From the NCBI GenBank assembly GCA_003152795.1, contig PMBA01000430.1:11391-16525 (forward strand): a stretch of 5,135 nt of DNA. The letters are read 5' to 3'. This document shows, piece by piece, positions 1 to 5,103 of this stretch. The notes under the pieces are model-generated. The model had not been told where the DNA came from. It saw only the letters and a program-made list of their open reading frames with translations, and made no database searches. A program made the position numbers and the translations under genes. Position 1 is the stretch's first letter; every line of letters starts with the position of its first letter. This DNA comes from Acidobacteriaceae bacterium. GTDB taxonomy: Bacteria > Acidobacteriota > Terriglobia > Terriglobales > Acidobacteriaceae.

Positions 1-45
1 GTTCGCTGCCTGTACTACTTCCGATCTTTCACTTTCTCCCTGGCT

Positions 46-738
46 TCATTTTCCCGCAGCTACGGCTTGGGATTTTGCTGCGTGAATTTCCGCGAGGAAG
101 GGCTTGGCTGCGGCCGGGGCTGGCACTTTGCCCAACAGCAACGCGCGCGTTGTGGCGTGGGGTCCGTATATTGCGTGGCGAGAATCATTGTCTTGACGGA
201 GCGATGCGCCTTCCAAAGTGAGCCCGGCAAACGCACCCTTGGCACGGGAGTAGGTCAGGATCTCTGTATCCAACTTCCAATCCGTGCCTGCCTCGGCATG
301 GCGGCCAACTGGGCCCGCCGCCGCGGAAGCGTCCCCGCCAATCTGGAAATTGCTCTCAAGCAGCCTTTGCATGCCTTTGTCATTTTGAATAATCAGGACC
401 ACGTCCACCGCTTCCACCCCGATTTGCAGGCCCCAACTTCCGCCTGAAATCGTGATGAACGCTGGCGCGCTCCAGCCATCCGCGGTACGGCAGGTGGCTA
501 CGCCTTTGCCTGCTTTGGCTCCGAAAATAAAGCCACCTTTGACCATGTGCGGAACAACGGCCACGCACTTTGCATGCTCCAAAACTTCTTCCGGAATTCC
601 CTTATCGGGCATTCCCATGATTTCGTGCAACACGGTGGTGGCGCTGTCCAGCCGGTCGGTGGCATCTTCTCTCGCCGACCCCGCCCAGCACAGCGTGCCA
701 AGACTCAACATCGCAAGCAAGTACATCAATTTCTTCAT
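46..738 (-). CDS. Exported SYLF (Ysc84/DUF500) domain protein, putative lipid-binding
   Basis: This 230-residue protein has an N-terminal signal peptide (Lys2-Lys3, then a hydrophobic stretch to about residue 19, with likely cleavage near Ala-Gly-Ser-Ala at 19-22). Nearly all of the rest is a SYLF domain. Recognisable blocks are CVAVVPHMVKGGFIFGAKAG (58-77), the Gly-rich ITISGGSWGLQIG (95-107), VDVVLIIQNDKGMQRLL (111-127) and the C-terminal TYSRAKGAFAGLTLEGASL (162-180). SYLF domains bind phosphoinositides or other membrane lipids in eukaryotes. Bacterial exported versions are abundant but their role is not settled; a periplasmic or envelope role is inferred here. The ATG at 738 was chosen because GAGG lies 8 bases upstream and the signal peptide starts exactly there. 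The frame stays open to 930, but those 64 extra codons look non-coding and would bury the signal peptide. The stop is TGA. It stands alone and diverges from the CsbD gene. Confidence 0.93.
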   Translation of the reverse strand: MKKLMYLLAMLSLGTLCWAGSAREDATDRLDSATTVLHEIMGMPDKGIPEEVLEHAKCVAVVPHMVKGGFIFGAKAGKGVATCRTADGWSAPAFITISGGSWGLQIGVEAVDVVLIIQNDKGMQRLLESNFQIGGDASAAAGPVGRHAEAGTDWKLDTEILTYSRAKGAFAGLTLEGASLRQDNDSRHAIYGPHATTRALLLGKVPAPAAAKPFLAEIHAAKSQAVAAGK

Positions 739-1069
739 AGGACAACCTCGTTTCTGTGACCTCCGCGCCGCGTCTCCAGCTTTGCGGCGGTATACACCCG
801 CACCGAATTCCGGCTGGATATTAAGGCGCACCAGGTCGATTCCGACGTTAGCAAATCGGGATTTGAGAGGTCTGTGCAATAGTGCACACTTCGCATTGCC
901 GGGAAGCGATGGGAAGAAATCCCGGCCCATTTTGGGATGAAGCCAGCACCATCGCCGATGTGTTCAATTTTGCTCAGACCAGGAAAAGCCAGGAGGCTAG
1001 AAAAGTGGCAGCCCTCCAAAGAGGCTCAGAAGAGTCCCAAACCGCGCTTTACTAGGGCTGAGGAGAAAC
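739..1069. other. Divergent intergenic region between the SYLF and CsbD genes
   Basis: This 331-bp stretch has no convincing gene. It must carry the promoters of both flanking genes. The one clear signal is the inverted repeat at 873-888, listed separately. A weak bulged hairpin, AGCCCTC-CAAA-GAGGCT, lies at about 1010-1026 in the presumed CsbD leader. I could not assign -35/-10 boxes with confidence on either strand. Confidence 0.7.
873..888. promoter_or_regulatory. Candidate Crp/Fnr-family operator (perfect inverted repeat)
   Basis: TGTGCAATAGTGCACA is a perfect dyad of 6-4-6 bases. Read as half-sites it is TGTGC-N6-GCACA, the same spacing as the Crp consensus TGTGA-N6-TCACA, with one symmetric change per half-site. 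It lies 135 bp upstream of the SYLF start and 182 bp upstream of the CsbD start, so it could serve either. A Crp/Fnr regulator is encoded about 1.4 kb away. That this regulator binds here is inference. Its recognition helix differs from that of E. coli Crp, so another family member may be the true partner. Confidence 0.5.
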
Positions 1070-1285
1070 ATGAAAACCAGTACGAAAGACAAGATCAAGG
1101 GCAGCTTCCACGAAGTGAAGGGAACCATCAAGGAGGAGGTCGGCAAGCTAACGAGTGACTGCAACTTGAAAGCGGAAGGGAAAGTTGAAAAGCATGCGGG
1201 CAAGATTGAACAGCGAATTGGCCAGGCGAAAGAAGGCGTGGCAAAGTTGAAAGACCAGTTGGCGGACGTGAAAAAAACTGGATAG
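1070..1285 (+). CDS. CsbD-family general stress protein
   Basis: This 71-residue, highly hydrophilic protein is Lys-rich (16 Lys) and has the CsbD signature: KGSFHEVKGTIKEEVGKLT at 10-28, then LKAEGKVEKHAGKIEQ at 33-48 and a further KEG-type heptad region to residue 61. Length and composition are typical of the family (B. subtilis CsbD, E. coli YjbJ), which is small, cytoplasmic and induced by general stress; the biochemical function is unknown. The start is supported by AGGAG at 1061-1065, four bases before the ATG. The stop is TAG. The gene is alone on its strand, followed by a short tandem repeat and a GC-rich hairpin, and faces the peptidoglycan-binding gene. Cys31 is a little unusual in such a charged protein. 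The family call is secure; the physiological role is not shown. Confidence 0.93.
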   Translation: MKTSTKDKIKGSFHEVKGTIKEEVGKLTSDCNLKAEGKVEKHAGKIEQRIGQAKEGVAKLKDQLADVKKTG

Positions 1286-1311
1286 GGCGTTCCGAATAGG
1301 GGCGTTCCGAA
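1285..1311. repeat. Short imperfect tandem repeat after CsbD
   Basis: The 12-mer GGGCGTTCCGAA occurs at 1285-1296 and again at 1300-1311, a period of 15 bases. The first copy overlaps the last base of the CsbD stop codon. It looks like a local duplication; no function is evident. Confidence 0.7.
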
Positions 1312-1342
1312 ATGAATCGGCAAAGGCGAAAGAGATCGCCGG

Positions 1343-1373
1343 GCGAGGGAAGGGACGTTGCCCCTCCCCTCGC
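1343..1373. terminator. GC-rich hairpin between convergent genes, possible terminator
   Basis: GCGAGGGAAGGG (1343-1354) pairs with CCCTCCCCTCGC (1362-1373): seven pairs, one A/C mismatch, then four more, around a seven-base loop. It lies 58 bp past the CsbD stop and 61 bp past the end of the opposing gene, the expected place for a shared terminator. No T-run follows it on the plus strand, so it may act as an RNA-stabilising or Rho-assisted end rather than a classic intrinsic terminator. Confidence 0.5.
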
Positions 1374-1385
1374 GCACCCATCCCC

Positions 1386-1405
1386 AAAAACAAAACAGGT
1401 TGTTT
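1386..1405 (-). terminator. Weak intrinsic-terminator-like hairpin for the peptidoglycan-binding gene
   Basis: On the minus strand AAACA-ACC-TGTTT forms a five-pair, AT-rich stem with a three-base loop, followed by TGTTTTT. The adjoining TGTTTAAACA at 1401-1410 is a perfect 10-base palindrome. It starts about 30 bp after the TAG of the minus-strand gene. The stem is weak, so this is only a candidate; the stronger GC hairpin lies just beyond. Confidence 0.35.
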
Positions 1406-1434
1406 AAACAGAAGAGTTGACACACCTGACCGAA

Positions 1435-1974
1435 CTACCGGTCGTGTTCTTCGTTCTCGGCTGGTTGTTTGATAGCGCCGCCCCCGCGGTTGTCTTCGAT
1501 GGCGGCCGCCTTGGAGACTTCCTTTCGCGAGGTCTTGCCTGCTCTGCTGTCTACCCGCCGAATGCCCGCCGAAGGTTTATCTCTCTTGCTGGCGCCGATA
1601 ACAATGTCGCTGCTGCGCCCAACCTGTTGGCCGATACTGCTGGAATTGTCCCAGCTTGCTTCCGGTCTGACCCCGAGTCCTTCTGCGGTTCTTGCATCCA
1701 CCTGCCCGGTGATGGGCAAATTCTCAGCCTTCTGATAGGCGCGAATGCTGGCCCGGGTCCGCAGGCCGAAGACGCCATCGATTTTGCCGTCGTAGTGTCC
1801 TTTATTGCGGAGAGTCTCCTGGACTTTCCTGATCTCGCTCCTGACGACGAATACCGCAACTTCCTTGCCGGCGTCCGCGCCTGCCGCGCTTCGCGGGAAG
1901 CCTTGCAGCAGCATTCCCGTCATCAGAAGCGTGAGGGCGACGCCAGCCCACCCGATCTTGCCCGCGAGAAACAT
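1435..1974 (-). CDS. Exported protein with a peptidoglycan-binding (PG_binding_1) domain
   Basis: This 179-residue protein has three parts. Residues 1-35 are a signal or anchor region (Lys6, hydrophobic core about 9-26, possible cleavage after SAAGADA). Residues about 46-101 match a PG_binding_1 repeat: IRKVQETLRNKGHYDGKIDG, then VFGLRTRASIRAYQKAENLP and ITGQVDARTAEGLGV. The YDGKIDGVFG turn and the TGQVDARTAEGL end are the family hallmarks. Residues 102-179 form a polar, charged, probably disordered tail. The domain binds cell-wall peptides and usually tethers an enzyme, but no catalytic domain is present, so the protein would bind wall without cutting it. The start at 1974 is preceded by AGGAG five bases upstream; the in-frame ATG at 2013 has no such site and would displace the signal peptide. 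The stop is TAG. It diverges from the Crp/Fnr gene across 270 bp. Confidence 0.88.
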   Translation of the reverse strand: MFLAGKIGWAGVALTLLMTGMLLQGFPRSAAGADAGKEVAVFVVRSEIRKVQETLRNKGHYDGKIDGVFGLRTRASIRAYQKAENLPITGQVDARTAEGLGVRPEASWDNSSSIGQQVGRSSDIVIGASKRDKPSAGIRRVDSRAGKTSRKEVSKAAAIEDNRGGGAIKQPAENEEHDR

Positions 1975-2086
1975 GACTTCTCCTGGCTCCGGTGCTGACC
2001 ACGTGCGGTCCATCCCAATGCAACCGGTGGCTGATCGCAGCCTTTTTTGGGACAGGATCAGATTCGCTCACTTGTTCTGGCATTAC

Positions 2087-2094
2087 TGTGCACA
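2087..2094. promoter_or_regulatory. TGTGCACA palindrome in the divergent promoter region
   Basis: This perfect 8-base palindrome lies between the peptidoglycan-binding gene (113 bp away) and the Crp/Fnr gene (151 bp away). It contains the TGTGC half-site seen in the 873-888 dyad, but lacks a second half-site at Crp spacing. Flanking CATT and AATG extend the symmetry imperfectly. Regulatory use, such as autoregulation, is speculative. Confidence 0.25.
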
Positions 2095-2210
2095 ATGGAT
2101 CATTTCGTTAGCCACCGGAGATAGTCTCGCTTGTGTCGGGCTTTTTCCCCGATGTGAATGCCGCGCGTGGCGGGCACCTTTTTCGATTCGTTACGCAGTC
2201 CAGAAAGTGA

Positions 2211-2216
2211 TAAAAT
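2211..2216 (+). promoter_or_regulatory. Possible -10 element of the Crp/Fnr gene
   Basis: TAAAAT matches the sigma-70 -10 consensus at five of six bases and lies 28 bp before the ATG at 2245. No good -35 box occurs at the right distance (TTCGTT at 2187 is poor), so this is tentative. Confidence 0.3.
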
Positions 2217-2244
2217 AGCGTTTGCTCGGCAGAGGAGGTGCCTT

Positions 2245-3006
2245 ATGTCTCCTGCTCGCCAACCTAGTGGTTCTGCAGGCGGAAGGAAAGCGGCCCGCTC
2301 AACTCCCATCAGTTCGCCACCCCCAACCCAGCGTAGGGCGATCGCTCCACGTGCCGCGTCCGCGAAGAGGCGCGCCTTCGATCCGCAGGCATTTCTAGCC
2401 ACTATCGGCGAGGGGAGGAAGTTTCTGCGTCTCGAGAAGAAACAGGGAATTTTTGCCCAAGGGGACCCGGCCGATGCGGTGTTTTATCTAGAGACTGGCA
2501 AGGTGAAACTCACGGTGGTGTCAAAGACGGGCAAGGAAGCAACCATCGGCATACTGGCGGAAGGAGACTTTTTCGGCGAAGGTGCGCTTGCCGGGCAAGC
2601 TCTCCGCATGGGCTCTGCGACCGCCATCACGGATTGCGCGGTGCTGCGAATCGACAAGCAGGCGATGATGGAAGCACTTCACCGGAAGCACGAATTCTCG
2701 GACATGTTCGTGGCCTACCTGTTGGCGCGGAACATCCGGTACGAAGAGGATTTGGCCGATCAGCTTTTCAATTCAAGTGAAAAAAGGCTGGCCCGCGTGC
2801 TTCTGCTGCTCGCTCATTTTGGCAAAGAAGGAAAACCCGAGGAGGTCGTTCCCAAGATCAGTCAGGAGATGCTGGCGGAAATGGTGGGCACGACGCGGTC
2901 GCGGGTGAGCTTCTTCATGAACCGGTTCCGGAAATTGGGATTTATTAAATACAATGGCGGGTTGCAAGTCCACAGCTCGCTTTTGAACATTGTCCTCCAC
3001 GACTAG
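2245..3006 (+). CDS. Crp/Fnr-family transcriptional regulator
   Basis: This 253-residue regulator has three parts. Residues 1-45 are a basic, Ser/Pro/Ala-rich tail with no predicted fold. Residues about 55-145 are a cyclic-nucleotide-binding beta-roll (KQGIFAQGDPADAVFYLETG at 66-85, then EGDFFGEGAL at 106-115). A long dimerisation helix (about 147-180) leads to a winged HTH at about 200-245, with ISQEMLAEMVGTTRSRVSFF at 205-224. The E. coli Crp ligand residues Glu72 and Arg82 align with Glu112 and Arg121, but Ser83 becomes Met122, so cAMP binding is uncertain. There is no Fnr-type N-terminal cysteine cluster; the only Cys is 131, so it is not an iron-sulfur O2 sensor. The start is set by a strong AGGAGGT at 2233-2239, five bases before the ATG. 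The frame opens upstream to 2158 without such a site. The stop is TAG. Family membership is certain; ligand and targets are unknown. Confidence 0.95.
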   Translation: MSPARQPSGSAGGRKAARSTPISSPPPTQRRAIAPRAASAKRRAFDPQAFLATIGEGRKFLRLEKKQGIFAQGDPADAVFYLETGKVKLTVVSKTGKEATIGILAEGDFFGEGALAGQALRMGSATAITDCAVLRIDKQAMMEALHRKHEFSDMFVAYLLARNIRYEEDLADQLFNSSEKRLARVLLLLAHFGKEGKPEEVVPKISQEMLAEMVGTTRSRVSFFMNRFRKLGFIKYNGGLQVHSSLLNIVLHD

Positions 3007-3067
3007 GTTGCCCACGAAGCAGGTTGCAGGCGAGCCGCGTGCGCGTGTTTCCGAGCGCGTCCTTTGT

Positions 3068-3093
3068 CCTGAACCTGATTCAACAAGGTCAGG
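3068..3093 (+). promoter_or_regulatory. Hairpin covering part of the small gene's ribosome-binding site
   Basis: CCTGAACCT (3068-3076) pairs with AGGTCAGG (3086-3093) with one bulged A, leaving a nine-base loop. The right arm runs into AGGGAG (3091-3096), the only Shine-Dalgarno-like sequence before the 39-codon frame. It could act as a weak end for the regulator transcript or limit translation of the small frame. It has no T-run. Confidence 0.35.
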
Positions 3094-3108
3094 GAGTATG
3101 CTTTAGCG

Positions 3109-3228
3109 ATGGATAAGAAAGAGATCAATTCCCCAAAGTTGACCGAACATTTTCTTCTCTGGATTTGCGGCATCGGAGGTTTGCTGATGGCGATCCTCTT
3201 TGCGCATTACGTCTACCACGCTTTCTGA
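3109..3228 (+). CDS. Putative 39-residue single-pass membrane protein
   Basis: ATG to TGA encodes 39 residues. A polar N-terminus (MDKKEINSPKLTEH) is followed by one hydrophobic segment at about 15-32 (FLLWICGIGGLLMAILFA) and a short aromatic end, HYVYHAF. This is the layout of a small inner-membrane protein, probably with the charged N-terminus in the cytoplasm. It lies 102 bp downstream of the Crp/Fnr gene on the same strand and could be read from the same transcript. AGGGAG at 3091-3096 is 12 bases from the ATG, longer than ideal. The nearer ATG at 3098 gives only two codons. I do not recognise a family. The membrane-like composition of a frame this short is the main argument for it; chance remains possible. 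Confidence 0.45.
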   Translation: MDKKEINSPKLTEHFLLWICGIGGLLMAILFAHYVYHAF

Positions 3229-3325
3229 GGCGGTGAGAGGCGAGCGCGGTGATGCGACCGCTCCCGCGCGCTTTACCTTGTCGGCCCCCGCCGATTGCAG
3301 GAATCGTGGCGATGAGCCATCCACG

Positions 3326-3973
3326 TCACACCAATAGAAGCGAACTCGTCGACGAACCGATCGAGGAACTGCATACTTCAGGCAAGCGTAACGTGGACTC
3401 ACAGGAAGGCCAGCCGGGCCGGTCCCTGCCTTCGATCGCGGTGTGGTTCTTGTCGACGGTGATCCTCTCGGCCTGGCCGAGGCCGGAAATCAGCATGTCC
3501 TTCAATGGGACGTCGAGGCCTTCGGTGATGGCCCTGGCGCCAGTGAGGCGGGCGATGTCCTGCAACATATTCTTGCGTTGGTCGCCGAAGCCGGGGGCCC
3601 TGACGGCGGCTACCCGCAGCGGGCCACGCAGCTTTTTCACCACCAGAGTAGCCAGCGCCTCGCCGTCAACATCCTCTGCGATGATGAGCAGGGGCCGGCC
3701 GCTTCTTGAGACCTGTTCCAGCAGCGGGAGCAGATCCTGCTTGAATGTGATTCTCTTTTCGTGAATCAGCACATAGACGTTCTCAAAGACAACTTCCATG
3801 AGTTCGGGGTCGGTAATGAAGTAGGGTGAGAGGTATCCGGAGTCGAATTGCATCCGGCCCGCCTGGGGTTTGTCGCTGGCACTGCTGGCAATGATGCTCT
3901 GCACGCGGATGGCGGCAGCATCTTCCATACGAGCCAGAATGCGTTTGTCAATTGTAGTAACTTTCGTAGCCAT
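3326..3973 (-). CDS. GroEL apical-domain-only protein (truncated Cpn60, minichaperone-like)
   Basis: This 215-residue protein matches GroEL only in the substrate-binding apical domain. Residues 41-182 align almost without gaps to E. coli GroEL about 193-335: [12 protein letters not shown] (41-52), [20 protein letters not shown] (91-110), [20 protein letters not shown] (121-140) and [12 protein letters not shown] (164-175). Peptide-contact residues known from E. coli (Tyr199, Tyr203, Phe204, Leu234, Leu237, Leu259, Val263, Val264) map to Tyr47, Tyr51, Phe52, Leu82, Leu85, Leu107, Val111 and Val112, all retained. The equatorial ATPase, the intermediate domain and the last part of the apical domain are absent, so ATP-driven cycling and normal ring assembly are not expected. 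Residues 1-40 and 183-215 do not resemble GroEL. GGAGGT nine bases upstream supports the ATG at 3973. It may hold unfolded protein without ATP, or be a decayed remnant. Neither flanking frame restores GroEL sequence after residue 182. Confidence 0.85.
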   Translation of the reverse strand: MATKVTTIDKRILARMEDAAAIRVQSIIASSASDKPQAGRMQFDSGYLSPYFITDPELMEVVFENVYVLIHEKRITFKQDLLPLLEQVSRSGRPLLIIAEDVDGEALATLVVKKLRGPLRVAAVRAPGFGDQRKNMLQDIARLTGARAITEGLDVPLKDMLISGLGQAERITVDKNHTAIEGRDRPGWPSCESTLRLPEVCSSSIGSSTSSLLLV

Positions 3974-4354
3974 GATTGCAAAACCTCCGTCAGAGGTGCC
4001 TCACCGCACACTGTTTCGTACCCAGAATGGACCATTCCCGTTTTGGGTCTGTCCGGTGTTATGAGTATGTCTGATTTCAGCTTTGCATAGTGGTCAGTCT
4101 TGCACACTCTTGGGCAAACTACGCGGAATGCCGCGGCCCGGGCCCGGATTGGAGCGTGGCGGCGCCGTCGGCTGCGGATTTCAATGGGAGGAAACCGCCG
4201 CCCTTGAACTCGACCGCGAATTGCAGGCAGGTTGTCGGATTACTTTCGCACAGCCAGAGTCGGGTGCTACGGGGCCGGCCACGCGCACGACAGCATCCCG
4301 ATCCCCAAACGTGCAAGGGTGATCAGTCTCTGTGTTCTTTTGTCTCGCCGTCCG
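3974..4354. other. 381-bp region without a convincing gene, upstream of the chaperonin fragment
   Basis: The region holds the leader and presumably the promoter of the chaperonin fragment. Several open frames run through it on both strands (for example 4083-4322 plus and 4119-4316 minus), but their translations are Arg/Pro/Ser-rich and resemble no protein I know. I found no CIRCE element (TTAGCACTC-N9-GAGTGCTAA) and no recognisable missing GroEL domain. TGCACA occurs at 4101-4106 and a CCGGGCCCGG palindrome at 4138-4147. No terminator is evident for the lipoprotein gene that ends at 4355. Confidence 0.6.
3983..4005 (-). promoter_or_regulatory. Ribosome-binding site of the chaperonin fragment inside a possible two-state hairpin
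   Basis: On the minus strand the leader reads GGTGAGGCACCTC, TGACG, GAGGT, then nine bases to the ATG. ACCTC can pair with GAGGT across a five-base loop and would mask the GGAGGT ribosome-binding site. Alternatively GGTG can pair with CACC across AGG, using the same bases and freeing the site. The stems are only five and four pairs, so the idea of temperature- or factor-dependent switching is a hypothesis. The ribosome-binding site itself is well supported. Confidence 0.4.
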
Positions 4355-5014
4355 TTATTTGCCGGCACTCACGAAGGCGCCCGTGGTCGCGTTGATCACT
4401 CCAATGCCTTTCCTGTCGGACTCGCTGGTGCCGTAAATCACATACCAGACGGGCATATTCTGCTTACGGTCCTTGAGCAAAACGTAGGTCACGGGTTGTT
4501 GAGGGTCCTTCTTCACAATGGTTTCACCCCCGTGCTGCTGCGCGACCGCGAATGCCTTGTCCGTATCGGCTTTCAGCAACAGCGGTAGAAAGGCGAGATT
4601 GGCGGCTGCGGCGTTGTAGGAGCCCTCTGTGCCCTCGGCGGAAACTCCAAACGGCGGCGCATCGGGCCGGCGGCTTCCGGAGCAAACGATGGTCTTGGTG
4701 GACCGGCGGCTGGGCGAGGCAAAGTACCCTCGCCAGATGGTTGATTTTCCATTCTGCCCGTTGGCTTCCGGGGTGAGAACAGATTCCAAACGGGCCGGCT
4801 GAGCGTCCGGCGCCCACTTCAACGCCAGACCCATCATTCGATTGAACGCCTCCTGACCGGTGTAAGGCACCGGTGTCTTAGTCTCCGGCTGTGCCGCGGT
4901 TGCCGGTTTTTCGGCCGTACTCTCCTGCGGCTTGTTCTCGGTTGAGCTACATCCCACGGTGAGGATGGCAAGGCTGACGATAGCGAGCGCAAATGCAAGG
5001 CGATATATTTTCAT
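4355..5014 (-). CDS. Putative lipoprotein with PepSY-like halves
   Basis: This 219-residue protein begins MKIYR, followed by a hydrophobic run and LTVGCSS. Cys22 is a likely lipidation site, although Thr at -3 and Val at -2 make the lipobox imperfect. Residues 23-50 are a Thr/Pro/Glu/Lys-rich linker. Two halves follow. One (about 51-133) starts YTGQEAFNRMMGLALKWAPD; the other (about 150-219) starts TDKAFAVAQQHGGE and ends MPVWYVIYG (187-195) and INATTGAFVSAGK (207-219). The alternation of an Ala-rich helix with W-x-V-x-Y and a final TG-x-x-V strand resembles PepSY domains, but this is my reading of the pattern, not a firm family call. An envelope location is inferred. GGAGG eight bases before the ATG at 5014 fixes the start; an ATG seven codons upstream has no comparable site and would add charge before the signal sequence. 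The stop is TAA. Confidence 0.82.
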   Translation of the reverse strand: MKIYRLAFALAIVSLAILTVGCSSTENKPQESTAEKPATAAQPETKTPVPYTGQEAFNRMMGLALKWAPDAQPARLESVLTPEANGQNGKSTIWRGYFASPSRRSTKTIVCSGSRRPDAPPFGVSAEGTEGSYNAAAANLAFLPLLLKADTDKAFAVAQQHGGETIVKKDPQQPVTYVLLKDRKQNMPVWYVIYGTSESDRKGIGVINATTGAFVSAGK

Positions 5015-5062
5015 ACACCGTTCCTCCGGGAGCATTTTGAACCTGAATCATTGCAAACCTTA

Positions 5063-5068
5063 ATTATC
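5063..5068 (-). promoter_or_regulatory. Possible -10 element of the lipoprotein gene
   Basis: On the minus strand TGATAAT contains GATAAT, five of six bases of the -10 consensus, in an AT-rich patch about 50 bp before the start codon. No convincing -35 hexamer sits 16-18 bp upstream, so it is tentative. Confidence 0.3.
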
Positions 5069-5103
5069 ATTTCAGCTCCGTCTCACGCTCTTACCACATG
5101 TCA

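Noticed and set aside
739..930. In-frame upstream extension of the SYLF gene by 64 codons
   Set aside because: The signal peptide and a well-placed ribosome-binding site fix the start at 738; the extension has no family resemblance and would hide the signal.
452..940. Long plus-strand open frame opposite the SYLF gene (also 67-447)
   Set aside because: Both are antisense to a clear SYLF gene, with protein sequence lacking any recognisable domain; open because of high GC content.
997..1425. Minus-strand open frames opposite CsbD (to 142 residues)
   Set aside because: They overlie the secure CsbD gene and look like its reverse complement: Phe/Leu/Ser-rich, low-information sequence.
1417..1998. 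193-codon plus-strand frame opposite the peptidoglycan-binding gene
   Set aside because: The minus-strand frame has a signal peptide, a domain match and a ribosome-binding site; this one has none.
1997..2010. GACC-N6-GGTC dyad containing CACGTG upstream of the peptidoglycan-binding gene
   Set aside because: Only four bases per arm; too short to separate from chance in GC-rich DNA.
3103..3402. Minus-strand frame overlapping the end of the chaperonin fragment and the 39-codon gene
   Set aside because: Checked as a possible frameshifted GroEL continuation; its translation does not match the rest of the apical domain or any known family.
3766..4107. Minus-strand frame starting upstream of the chaperonin fragment
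   Set aside because: It overlaps the GroEL match in another frame, and its upstream part resembles nothing; treated as leader sequence.
3974..4110. CIRCE/HrcA operator before the chaperonin fragment
   Set aside because: No TTAGCACTC-N9-GAGTGCTAA or close variant is visible.
4083..4395. Two plus-strand frames (4083-4322 and 4090-4395) in the gap
   Set aside because: Arg/Pro/Ser-rich translations without domain, signal or clear ribosome-binding site; typical of GC-rich non-coding DNA.
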